Positions 27,253-35,672 of a stretch of 64,000 bases of DNA are shown here, piece by piece. A model generated the notes under the pieces. That model had not been told where the DNA came from. It saw only the letters and a list, made by a program, of their open reading frames with translations, and did not search any database. The stretch is from a bacterium endosymbiont of Escarpia laminata (GTDB taxonomy: Bacteria > Pseudomonadota > Gammaproteobacteria > Chromatiales > Chromatiaceae): assembly GCA_003660235.1 (NCBI GenBank), contig QGON01000065.1, positions 1 through 64,000 of the forward strand, in the 5' to 3' direction. The stretch's first letter is position 1; each line of letters begins with the position of its first letter. A program made the translations under genes and the position numbers.

Positions 27253-27660
27253 ATGCGCATCAAATTCATCCTTGCGAGTCTGCTTCTCATCAGCTTCGCC
27301 GCCTCTGGAGCCCCTCCTCCCCTCGCCGGGGTAGTGTGGCAATGGCAAGGCTCCAAATATGGCAATGACACCCAAGCCAAACCGGACGATCCGACACACT
27401 ACAGCCTGCAGCTAAAGAAGGACGGCTCGGTGGCAGCCCGCCTCGATTGCAACAGAGGGAATGGTAAATGGGAAGAGAGCGAAGGGCATAAGCTAAAGGT
27501 CGAGATCCTCACCTCCACACGGGCCATGTGCCCTCCCAGTTCACTGGATGGAAAATTCACCAAAGATCTGGCTGCGGTGCAGAGCTACCTCTTCAAGGGG
27601 GGTGAACTCTACCTGCAACTGAAATTCGACAGTGGCGTGATGCGTTTCGCTAAACCCTGA
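27253..27660 (+). CDS. Secreted META-domain protein
   Basis: A 135-residue exported protein with a signal peptide (FILASLLLISFAASG) and one META domain. Characteristic features are the GVVWQWQGSKYG opening, LDCNRGNGKW, and MCPPSSLDGKFTKDLAAVQSYLFKGGELYLQL. The family includes HslJ and other small envelope proteins with a beta-sheet fold; no enzymatic role is known. Two cysteines (in LDCN and MCPP) could pair. CAGGAGTG precedes the ATG. It is ~100 bp upstream of the ligand-gated channel gene on the same strand. Confidence 0.8.
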   Translation: MRIKFILASLLLISFAASGAPPPLAGVVWQWQGSKYGNDTQAKPDDPTHYSLQLKKDGSVAARLDCNRGNGKWEESEGHKLKVEILTSTRAMCPPSSLDGKFTKDLAAVQSYLFKGGELYLQLKFDSGVMRFAKP

Positions 27661-27758
27661 TCAAGGAGTTGAAACACTTCTGTGGTGATGCCATCCGCAA
27701 TGCCGACACCTAATCATCTATCATTGTTCAGCAGGATAACCCGCATGCCACATTTGCC

Positions 27759-28751
27759 ATGAAGCGACTCATATTCTGCCTCTTATCATTGATCAGCTTG
27801 GCCAGCCCGGCGACTGAACCCAGCGAGGTACTCATTGGCCTGAAGATCGATCAGATCACCGGTATCAATCAAAAGGCGGAGAACTTCAGCGTTGTCGGTA
27901 GTCTTCGTATCGATTGGCATCAGCCGCTGCTCGCGTTTGAACCCGTCCCAGGTGAAGCAGGATATCGCACCTATACCCTTGCCACCTTTCTCAAACTGCT
28001 GGAACAGAAACAGATCCGCTGGCCAGTCATCACCTACCATAACCAGCAAGGACGAACAGACTTCCAAAATCGTCTTATCTCCCTCGCGGAGGATGGCACG
28101 GTGATGTATCTCGAACGTTTCACCGCGACCTTTCAGGCACCCGCCTTCGACTTCCGGCTGTTTCCATTCGACAACCAGCTCTTTTTTATCTATGTGGATT
28201 CAATCTTCCCGCAGAGTCTGTTCCGATTCAAAGAGATGCCGGGGTTCAGTGGATTGGGGCAGCAATTGGGCGAAGAGGAGGGGATCGTTACCGATGTGCA
28301 TACCCGCTTGGCGACCCACAACGAATTCACCAAGGGGGAAGCCTCCCGCTTCGTGCTGGAGTTCCACGCCAAACGTCATCTCAACTACTATCTGATACGG
28401 ATCTTGATCCCGGCCCTGCTGATCATCACCGTTGCCTGGTTTACCTTCTTTCTGCAGGACTACACCAAACGCATCGATCTGGCTGGTGGTAACCTGCTGC
28501 TCTTCATCGCCTTCAACTTCACCATCTCCAGTGATCTACCCCGGCTCGGCTATATCACCCTGATGGATGCGTTTCTGGTCGGCACATTCTTCATCACCGC
28601 CCTGGTGGTTTTGGGTAATGTCTGGCTGCGGCGGCTGGAAAATCATGGCAGAAAAGCACTCGCGAAAAGACTCGATATCTACGCTATTACCAGCTATCCA
28701 TTGGCCTACCTGCTTGGTGCCCTTACTCTCTGGCTGCTCTTTTTCTGGTAA
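27759..28751 (+). CDS. Prokaryotic pentameric ligand-gated ion channel (GLIC/ELIC-like)
   Basis: A 330-residue homologue of the Cys-loop receptor superfamily. A signal peptide (MKRLIFCLLSLISLASPA) leads an extracellular beta-sandwich (~20-208). In it lies the conserved Pro-loop APAFDFRLFPFDNQ (128-140), without the two cysteines of animal receptors, as is usual in bacteria. Four helices follow: M1 (~210-232, YYLIRILIPALLIITVAWFTFFL), M2 lining the pore (~240-258), M3 (~265-290) and M4 (~310-330). The intracellular M3-M4 link is very short. Ligand and ion selectivity cannot be read from sequence; the M2 residues lack a GLIC-like EXSXA pattern that I can align securely. Confidence 0.88.
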   Translation: MKRLIFCLLSLISLASPATEPSEVLIGLKIDQITGINQKAENFSVVGSLRIDWHQPLLAFEPVPGEAGYRTYTLATFLKLLEQKQIRWPVITYHNQQGRTDFQNRLISLAEDGTVMYLERFTATFQAPAFDFRLFPFDNQLFFIYVDSIFPQSLFRFKEMPGFSGLGQQLGEEEGIVTDVHTRLATHNEFTKGEASRFVLEFHAKRHLNYYLIRILIPALLIITVAWFTFFLQDYTKRIDLAGGNLLLFIAFNFTISSDLPRLGYITLMDAFLVGTFFITALVVLGNVWLRRLENHGRKALAKRLDIYAITSYPLAYLLGALTLWLLFFW

Positions 28752-28861
28752 TCAGGTTTCTACTATTCCGTTTGATTAATTCTCCACCATGAATATCAAA
28801 CCATTGACTTTAGATGACATCTTTCATCTTCTTTGTTGTCGTTGTAGAAAAATGAGCATTA

Positions 28862-30055
28862 TCATTGGTTGGGAAATATCGCACCTGACCAACTTTTGTT
28901 GAAACTAAAAGATGCACGCAACCCAACGACAGTCTCTAACCTATCATCACGGTTACGTAAAAACTGAACTGAGGGTGTAATATGAAACCAGCTCTCGGGT
29001 TGGAACTTCCAGTACAGCTCTGCCCCGTACTGGTTATTGAACCCCTGCATTTTTTTGAAACTGCTGGCCTGACCATAGAGTGCTGCGGCCGCGAGCTGCT
29101 GGTTCGCTCTGCCGAAAGGCCGGTTCCAGGCAGCCCCGATGAAACCGCCGTCTTTTACCGATAGCGAGGAGCTCTGGGCCGCAGCCGTCTTGCCCGTGCC
29201 GCCGTTTTTGACAGTATAACGCCCAAAAGTCGCGTACTCTGCCTGCTCCCCGAACTCATGCGTGAATTGCCCCACCAGCCCGCGCTCAGTCGTGAGATCG
29301 TCATGCTCATCCACAAGGTAGCCGAGCGCCGACAGTGACGTCGTACCGTTCGGGTTACCGGGTTCATAAGCCAATTCCAGCATATAGGCATATTTCCCCT
29401 TGCTGAAACTGGAGAAATCCAGGCCGTCGGCCGTGGCCTGAGCATCGACCACGCCTGCCTGAACTGTCCACTGATCACCGTGCCAGGCGCCGGCAACCCC
29501 CAGGCCGATCGACTCCCAGAAGGACGCCACCGGATTCCCGGAGATCATCTTGTTGGTGAAGGTGTTCGAGTTGTCCGCCGTATAATCGCTTAGCAGAAAG
29601 AACTGGCCTGGGAAATATTTACCCAGGCCAACCGATAAACGATGGTCAAAAAACCACTGATCAACAGCCAAAACCAGCAAAGAGGTACTCGCGCTGTCAG
29701 ACCCGTTATCCGTGGTATCCCACAGGAGGCCGGCCTGGCCGGCGAGTTCCGGTGCTGAATGTAAGTCGCCGATCTTGTCGGCTGAATTCATCCAGATAAC
29801 CAGATTGGTGCTACCGAAGGTACCTGAATCCCGCCGGAAGAGATTGATATTGGCAATCGCGTCCAGCGTGTAATTGCCGGTGTCCCCTTCCTCACGCAGG
29901 GCATACTGGTATGCCGGCACGGCCGACAGGTCGAGATATTGCTGTGACTGTGCGGACGCTTCCAGCGCATCATTAAGGCGGCTGGCCTCGACCGTCTGAG
30001 TCATCACCGCAATCGTGGCGATGACCCGGATAGCTTGAGCCAGAGAAGTTCTCAT
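28862..30055 (-). CDS. OprB-type carbohydrate porin (outer-membrane beta-barrel)
   Basis: A 397-residue predicted outer-membrane barrel with a signal sequence (SLAQAIRVIATIAVMTQTVEA). It has repeating amphipathic strands with aromatic girdles, DTGNYTLDAIANINLF, SVGLGKYFPGQFFLLSDYTADNSNTF (an OprB-like segment) and a strand-like end. The family passes sugars and other small solutes. It is the last gene of the amide-hydrolase cluster and overlaps or abuts the dimethylformamidase-like gene: the ATG at 30067 overlaps its stop, while the one at 30055 follows GAGGTG and was preferred. The solute is probably the substrate or product of that cluster. Confidence 0.82.
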   Translation of the reverse strand: MRTSLAQAIRVIATIAVMTQTVEASRLNDALEASAQSQQYLDLSAVPAYQYALREEGDTGNYTLDAIANINLFRRDSGTFGSTNLVIWMNSADKIGDLHSAPELAGQAGLLWDTTDNGSDSASTSLLVLAVDQWFFDHRLSVGLGKYFPGQFFLLSDYTADNSNTFTNKMISGNPVASFWESIGLGVAGAWHGDQWTVQAGVVDAQATADGLDFSSFSKGKYAYMLELAYEPGNPNGTTSLSALGYLVDEHDDLTTERGLVGQFTHEFGEQAEYATFGRYTVKNGGTGKTAAAQSSSLSVKDGGFIGAAWNRPFGRANQQLAAAALYGQASSFKKMQGFNNQYGAELYWKFQPESWFHITPSVQFLRNRDDRLETVVGLRASFSFNKSWSGAIFPNQ

Positions 30056-30063
30056 GGCGCACC

Positions 30064-32589
30064 TCATTTCTTCGTGGTATCAATCGCTCTGTCATATTCC
30101 GGTTCAGGCGCTGCCCGGTCTACATCATCGATATCAGCTTTCGGAATGGCTGGAAACGGTTTGGCATCGAGGAAGCGCTGAATTACATTGCCAGTGATCC
30201 TCGCGACATCATTGTCAAAGTTGTTTTCCAGCAACGAGCCAAGCCAGGTAATTGACCCGGTTGAAAACATGGCGCCGCCATTTGCTGTTTCAAAGAACAC
30301 AAGATCAGCCTGAGCCGTGATTTCACCCTTACTCGGTGTGTATTTTACTGAGACCGGGAGGATACCAAGGGTAGTATTTGAAATGGTTGGCCTAAGTGGT
30401 TCAGAGGTTGCCAGCTGCAGTGCATGGCGCGGCACACCATTATCGGGGTTGTAGCGATCAATCTCATATCCAGCGGCTCCGCCATGCACTTTATCAATGC
30501 CGTAATCCCCAAACACGTCACCTTCTTTGGTACCAGAAAAGATCCAGGTCGCACGCGGGTTCCCTGCATCTTCCCCTTTTCGATAGGCACTGGAACCGTG
30601 AAAGTTCTCCCCCGACATTTCAACACCAAATACCGGACCTGAAGGTCGTCCAGTTTCAATCATCAGGCCGCCACGCAGGCCACTGGTCAGGTAACGATCA
30701 GCGATACCGTGAAAATTACGGGATTCCATAACACCTGGTAGAGTTGGATGACCGTCGGCACTCCAGAACCAGCCATTAGCCCCCATGTACATAAAGCGCC
30801 CGCCCTGTTCGGTGTAGTCAGCAACATTATCAAACATAACAGGTGTCACATACTCGGGATGGCTTGAGCTCACGATCACCTGATATTGCTTTAGCAGTTC
30901 CAGGCCTTCGGCATCGACCAGCTCGTCGGTAATAATGTCATAGTCAATTCCCTTATGCTCAAGAAAACTGGTGAGGTGCGTATCTAAAGGGAAGTTATAC
31001 AGCAAGCCCCCCGGTTTCATATGAATATCAGGACGCAGCCGGGTGCCATAGTCGAAGAAGGTTCCATCAAGATGGAGGGAGTAGACACCCGTGGTGGCGT
31101 ACTCCAGGTGAGTCTTCAGGAACCTGGTGTCGGCTTCATTAATGTTCATGCCTGAGTAGTTTTGCGGTACGGTCGCAATATAGCTGATATTGGAGTAGGC
31201 AAGATAATTGTAGTCAGACAACCAGACGGCAAGTTTTGCCTGTGGTTTCCCTGTAGGAGCAGCCACAAAGAAGGGGATGTACTCCACAAAATCGCCCTGT
31301 TTCAGCCGCGCCGCATAAATGCCGCTGTCAAGATCCATTGGCACGGTGTAACTGAAATTAACCTGCCACTCGGCATTGTAGATATCATCGGCGTGAAAGG
31401 CGATGGCATCATACTGATTTGGATCATCGGTCCACTTGATGGTGTCGCCGTTCCAGAATACCCCGCGTAATGCCCGCTCTGGCAGGTTAATGACGCTGCC
31501 ATTGTGTTCTTTGCCGGAGATATCATGGATTATTGTGCTGCCGATGCCCTGAGCAAAATCCCAATCGCCCACCAGACTAGGTTGCAACTTTTTCGGTGTT
31601 TCTTCAACAGAGAGCTGATTGATTTCGGATTCTGATAGTACCCGGTTGGCAAGCCGTACATCCTGGATGCGACCATTGAACACGTCTACCGGTTTTTCCT
31701 GTTTGGCATTGGCAGCACCCGGGCCACCTCGCACTGCAGCAATACGCAATGGTCCTGCCTGAACTATAGGCTTGCTGAGAGTGCCGGTTACGTGCAGGTT
31801 GCGAGCAGTGAACTTATCACCTGGTGATGAGGGTTTTTCCATCAAATATACCGTGATCTTCCGGCCATCAGCGTCATAGCTGACGGCGACATAGGTCCAG
31901 TCCCAGTCACGGGCGGCCTCGGTAAGCTTGACCGTATCCAGTTTGCCGTCACCGGAGCCAGTAACAAATTGCAGACGTGCTTGCTCGTCAAGCTGTAATG
32001 CCCATCCCGTTCCTGTGACCTTGTCGAATCGGGACACAATGGTTTGATCCACAATCGATGCGGCGATAGTGAGCGTTGGCGGGTGAAACGGATCGGGATT
32101 CTCCAGGTCAGGCGCCACATACTCGGATGGTGTAAAGGTCGGAAACACCCAGGCCGAAATGGTGAAGCTCTTAAGTTCGTCGAGTGTCTTGCCGGCTTCG
32201 ACCTGAACATAGGAACCCAGGTTTAGGGGCTGCTCCTTACCCTCGTAGCTGCCTGCAAACGGTGCATCAACCGGGTCTACTCTGAAGTGCTCTTTGTAAC
32301 GGCTCAGCGAGTCGCCGTTAACGACTCTCACCAGATCCGCTTTATAAGTGCCTCCGCCGATGACATTCGCCATAAAATCGACCTTGTCACCCGGACGCAC
32401 AGACAGTGGTGCCGCATAGCCGATTATGGAGCGGACTGGCGTCTTTTCCGCGGCGTGCAGCGGCATTATCTGGGCAAATGTAAGCAGCAATATAGTGATG
32501 AGCCCACTGAGGGATAGCGGCCACGCCCCAGTTAGCCTCAAAAAACCCGGCAGTGGATTTGTGACACGCTCTTCCATACTCATATTCAT
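30064..32589 (-). CDS. Secreted N,N-dimethylformamidase beta-subunit-like protein with LamG domain
   Basis: An 841-residue exported protein (signal LSGLITILLLTFAQIMPLHA). An N-terminal domain is followed by a LamG/concanavalin-like jelly roll (~115-300, FTISAWVFPTF, NGRIQDVRLANRVLSESEI). The C-terminal half is shared with the large subunit of N,N-dimethylformamidase: AVWLSDYNYLAYSN, VIVSSSHPEYVTP and GGRFMYMGANGWFW. The HPE at residues 577-579 matches the His-x-Glu of the mononuclear iron site in that enzyme. A separate small alpha subunit is not present. Iron-dependent amide hydrolysis is inferred; substrate unknown. The start used is the ATG at 32589 preceded by AGGAG. Confidence 0.8.
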   Translation of the reverse strand: MNMSMEERVTNPLPGFLRLTGAWPLSLSGLITILLLTFAQIMPLHAAEKTPVRSIIGYAAPLSVRPGDKVDFMANVIGGGTYKADLVRVVNGDSLSRYKEHFRVDPVDAPFAGSYEGKEQPLNLGSYVQVEAGKTLDELKSFTISAWVFPTFTPSEYVAPDLENPDPFHPPTLTIAASIVDQTIVSRFDKVTGTGWALQLDEQARLQFVTGSGDGKLDTVKLTEAARDWDWTYVAVSYDADGRKITVYLMEKPSSPGDKFTARNLHVTGTLSKPIVQAGPLRIAAVRGGPGAANAKQEKPVDVFNGRIQDVRLANRVLSESEINQLSVEETPKKLQPSLVGDWDFAQGIGSTIIHDISGKEHNGSVINLPERALRGVFWNGDTIKWTDDPNQYDAIAFHADDIYNAEWQVNFSYTVPMDLDSGIYAARLKQGDFVEYIPFFVAAPTGKPQAKLAVWLSDYNYLAYSNISYIATVPQNYSGMNINEADTRFLKTHLEYATTGVYSLHLDGTFFDYGTRLRPDIHMKPGGLLYNFPLDTHLTSFLEHKGIDYDIITDELVDAEGLELLKQYQVIVSSSHPEYVTPVMFDNVADYTEQGGRFMYMGANGWFWSADGHPTLPGVMESRNFHGIADRYLTSGLRGGLMIETGRPSGPVFGVEMSGENFHGSSAYRKGEDAGNPRATWIFSGTKEGDVFGDYGIDKVHGGAAGYEIDRYNPDNGVPRHALQLATSEPLRPTISNTTLGILPVSVKYTPSKGEITAQADLVFFETANGGAMFSTGSITWLGSLLENNFDNDVARITGNVIQRFLDAKPFPAIPKADIDDVDRAAPEPEYDRAIDTTKK

Positions 32590-32654
32590 TCTAGTTCTCC
32601 TGGATGACTTGGCCGTAGAGTTCTCAGTCCAAGGCACTCTTTCGGATTTACAAT

Positions 32655-33233
32655 CTATGATCGCTCTAGTAATTCTTTTGTTCCTAACCCCCAGTAACGC
32701 TGACAGTCAAGAATATCAACCCTGGATGCATTGAGTTTTCTGACACGCTCAGGACCGACACACTGAACAGCTCCTGAAACGCTCATGGGTGCATGGGGGA
32801 TAAATACGGTCAAGCGTTTATTAATATGTTCTTCAATGATAAAAACAAGCATCTGTGTATCACCATCTGTTAGTACCGCAGGAAGATAACCCTCCACATC
32901 ATTGTTATTATTAAACTGCTGAGTAAAATGCTTTAACATCGAGTAGATGCCTAACTTCTCAAGGATTGCTTTTTCCAACCAGCGACCAATATATTTTCCA
33001 GTTCTGCATCTTGCAGTAAAACCAACAAAGAAAAACAGTAAAAACAGCAAAACAACAGCGATGGCAGTGCCGCTAAGAAAATTATTTCCTGAAAAGTATG
33101 AAGCAATAGGCTGAGTAATTAAGATAACAACATCAAACAACTCTTCTATTGCGACTATTGCTAGTCCAACCGGGAGCAATATAAGAAAACCTTTCACAGA
33201 CGTTGTTTTTAAAAATTCAAATACAGGTTTCAT
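32655..33233 (-). CDS. DUF502 membrane protein
   Basis: A 192-residue protein with two N-terminal membrane helices (VKGFLILLPVGLAIVAIEELF and FLSGTAIAVVLLFLLFFFVGFTA) and a soluble domain. The order matches DUF502: KGFLILLP opening, GRWLEKAILEKLGIYSMLKHFTQQF, then the MLVFIIEEHINKRLTVFIPHAPMSVSGAVQCV stretch. No function is known for the family. It sits between the two amide-hydrolase genes on the same strand, with ~45-65 bp gaps. It may help assemble or export their products; this is a guess from position. Confidence 0.85.
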   Translation of the reverse strand: MKPVFEFLKTTSVKGFLILLPVGLAIVAIEELFDVVILITQPIASYFSGNNFLSGTAIAVVLLFLLFFFVGFTARCRTGKYIGRWLEKAILEKLGIYSMLKHFTQQFNNNNDVEGYLPAVLTDGDTQMLVFIIEEHINKRLTVFIPHAPMSVSGAVQCVGPERVRKLNASRVDILDCQRYWGLGTKELLERS

Positions 33234-33277
33234 GTTTAGTCACTTCCAATAGTGAACGCAGCTTATTTATAAGCCTA

Positions 33278-34393
33278 TTACTTCCTGAATGATATCTCTT
33301 TTATATCTTGTTCTTTCTTATCATCCAGAGGAATGTGGACTATCTCATGAGCTTGCTTTGAAAAATCTATTTTCTTTAAATCTAATTTCCGTATTCTTCT
33401 ATTATGTTGGGTATGATAATAAAGAACTCGTTCAGTAAGATCCCAGGCTGTTGTCCAAATGGTTGAACTGCGCATACCTTCTAAATTAGCGGCATTATTC
33501 GATCCTTCAGCACTGCCTAATGGTAAATTAAAGTTATCAAGAATTCTAAATAGTTCATAAATAGTTTCCTCTGATTTCGCTGTTGGACGTGCGGTCTGAG
33601 TCCATGCTACAGCACGGACAAAACGTGATGGCGGTGTAAAGTCGCCAGGCAAACCAATCATACCGCTACCACCGCCTATTGGGGTAAAGTCAAGCTCTTC
33701 AATCTTTTTATCTGGTATAGCTACAGCAGAAAGATTTACATAATTGCGTAGATTAGTCATATGCCAATCATAGTTAGGGGCGTTTGTTATAACTCCCAAT
33801 GGGTTTTCATGAATCTTGAGCTGACCATCAGTAAACTCAATGACAATTGATATTCCTGTGGCATCAGTCACTATCCAATGGGCATTAACAGGAATACCCA
33901 ATGCTTTCTCAATAACGGGAACCACCTGAACGGTTTTCATTCCAGCTCTGACTTCTTCAACGCTGGCAAACTGGCTTAAAATAAAGTTAACAATATTAAC
34001 CGCAGTAATAGTTTCCTCAGCCATAGAAGGCTTGTATTCCATGTAACTCGCGAAACCCGGATGATAAAAAAGCCCTACAGCAAGTCCTTTTTCGTTCATT
34101 CCATCAGCGAGATAGTCTTTGTGCAACATATCAAGACCAACAACGGCATATTTTCCTTTCCACTTTTTGCCATTATTGCCATCAGGTGTGAGACCTGTAA
34201 AAGAATGACCACGAGGAATGGTGGCAACTCTGGAATTGAGATCAAAAGTCCCCCACTCCATCGAACGCCCGTAAACTACCGATCCATCTCCAGCAGTTAA
34301 TCTGATACCCGTACATGCATTCGATTGATTGATATTGAAGCCAAATACTAATAGAGCTAATAAGTTCAGTGCGACTAATTTTACTGTTTTCAT
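33278..34393 (-). CDS. Exported linear amide C-N hydrolase (choloylglycine hydrolase family)
   Basis: A 371-residue Ntn-type hydrolase. The signal peptide ends at SNA, so processing exposes Cys27 (NACTGIRL), the N-terminal nucleophile. Other expected active-site elements are RSMEWGTFD, the TNAPNYDWHMTNLRNY segment with its Asn, and PPSRFVRAV with the conserved Arg. Relatives cleave penicillin V, conjugated bile acids or N-acyl homoserine lactones. The protein is periplasmic or secreted by inference. It is 40 bp downstream of the beta-barrel gene and part of an operon with it. AT-rich relative to the housekeeping genes nearby. Confidence 0.9.
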   Translation of the reverse strand: MKTVKLVALNLLALLVFGFNINQSNACTGIRLTAGDGSVVYGRSMEWGTFDLNSRVATIPRGHSFTGLTPDGNNGKKWKGKYAVVGLDMLHKDYLADGMNEKGLAVGLFYHPGFASYMEYKPSMAEETITAVNIVNFILSQFASVEEVRAGMKTVQVVPVIEKALGIPVNAHWIVTDATGISIVIEFTDGQLKIHENPLGVITNAPNYDWHMTNLRNYVNLSAVAIPDKKIEELDFTPIGGGSGMIGLPGDFTPPSRFVRAVAWTQTARPTAKSEETIYELFRILDNFNLPLGSAEGSNNAANLEGMRSSTIWTTAWDLTERVLYYHTQHNRRIRKLDLKKIDFSKQAHEIVHIPLDDKKEQDIKEISFRK

Positions 34394-34433
34394 ATTGTTT
34401 CCTTTTTCAATTTGCCACTAAAATTAGGTGATA

Positions 34434-35288
34434 TTAAAAATAGGTAGTAAAATTTAGAAACGCGTTATAGTCATTTTTCAACCCTGAATTCTCATCACGA
34501 CGATAGGTTCTAAGATCCTTGTCATAGTTTTTTTGTACTAATACAGACCAGGTTACTGTCGGTGTGACCTTACCCATAACAGTGATATCCATATTACCGG
34601 AACCCTCCCCTGAAAGATCGCCTGAGAAGAAACGTGTATAACCAGGCCAGAATTGAACACTGGCACCATCCCACCAGTTGCCCGGCACATAAACCAACAA
34701 TGGTGATACATTTATGCCCGCACCATTGTGTTTTTCAAACTTTTTGTCCCATGTATTCACCAGATTTATCGGTAAAAATAAACTCCACCTTTTGTTAATG
34801 CCGAATGCAGGAAGCCCTCCGATCGACAGCACATTTTGTCCATCCGTACCTTTCAGTGCGCCCGCTATCTGCAGGTCGATCTGGGTTGCCCAGCCTCGGT
34901 ATCCTGATGTCACTGTGTAGTCCATATCGAAAAGGTGAAACCATCTTGCGCGGGGACCGGTAAGCCCTGAATTGCTGCCTGAAACCTTGTCACCAGAGTG
35001 TTTGCCGTAGCCAAGATTAAAAAATACCATGTCGCTTTTCGATAACCCAATATTGCCTGCTACCCGCAACTCCAACATACTTTCACCGTTGGTGTAGTCG
35101 ACATACTTCGGGCCTACTCCGATATAGGTATAAATTTTCGTGGGATCCGACGCATCGATTTTTTCACTCTGTGCATAGGCACTATCAAGCATTACTGCAA
35201 AGAAGAGCAGAATAAACAACGTGGAGAGCATTGCTTTCGTTAAAATACCTTTGCTTCTGAATAATGGATTGAACGTATAAAATTTCAT
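34434..35288 (-). CDS. Outer-membrane beta-barrel protein, first gene of the amide-hydrolase operon
   Basis: A 284-residue exported protein (signal LSTLFILLFFAVMLDSAYA, cleavage before QSEKID). The mature sequence shows alternating aromatic beta-strands (MVFFNLGYGKHSGD, YRGWATQIDLQIAGAL, WWDGASVQFWPGYTRF) and ends FLNFTTYF, a terminal phenylalanine as recognised by the BAM machinery. It resembles transporter-type or phenol-MetA-like barrels, but I cannot assign a named family. It is the promoter-proximal gene of the cluster, facing the divergent AraC gene, so it is likely the uptake pore for the inducing compound. Confidence 0.75.
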   Translation of the reverse strand: MKFYTFNPLFRSKGILTKAMLSTLFILLFFAVMLDSAYAQSEKIDASDPTKIYTYIGVGPKYVDYTNGESMLELRVAGNIGLSKSDMVFFNLGYGKHSGDKVSGSNSGLTGPRARWFHLFDMDYTVTSGYRGWATQIDLQIAGALKGTDGQNVLSIGGLPAFGINKRWSLFLPINLVNTWDKKFEKHNGAGINVSPLLVYVPGNWWDGASVQFWPGYTRFFSGDLSGEGSGNMDITVMGKVTPTVTWSVLVQKNYDKDLRTYRRDENSGLKNDYNAFLNFTTYF

Positions 35289-35350
35289 AATTTATTTATT
35301 TCCATTTCAGAATAATTTCGTTAAACGATCAGAATGTCTCACCATCATCC

Positions 35351-35379
35351 ATTACTTATTACTTATTACTTATTTACTT
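35351..35379. repeat. Heptanucleotide tandem repeat (ATTACTT)
   Basis: Three perfect ATTACTT units (35351-35371) followed by ATTTACTT, ~60 bp upstream of the beta-barrel start and within the divergent promoter region. Changes in copy number would shift promoter spacing by seven bases. Confidence 0.8.
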
Positions 35380-35426
35380 ATCTAAATTAAGGCATTGCAG
35401 TTAAGTTCGGAAATGAATTTCAGATA

Positions 35427-35460
35427 GAAAATAATTTTCGTCTATGTGAAAATAATTTTC
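35427..35460. promoter_or_regulatory. Twin 13-bp palindromic operators in divergent promoter region
   Basis: GAAAATAATTTTC occurs at 35427-35439 and again at 35448-35460, exactly 21 bp apart, i.e. two helical turns. Each copy is palindromic around one central base. The pair also sits in an outer inverted repeat, GATA-/-TATC. A related GAAATGAATTTC lies at 35410-35421. The region divides the operon at 35288 and the AraC-type gene. These are probable regulator binding sites; the regulator identity is inferred from position. Confidence 0.6.
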
Positions 35461-35672
35461 TATCCAAATTGCGCACACTTTGCAAAAATAACCACTTCAG
35501 CGATATCTGGAGATCACCGCAACCACGCACAAAGTAGCTTATAACCTATTGATATTAGGTTTATTTCCTACCCTTATCCTAATTCGGACAGGGGGGCGTG
35601 ATCGCTGCCCCTCGGCGAAGGTGGGGTAAGCCCCCTATTGCACTCACAGATATCACTGAAAAACCCAAAAAC

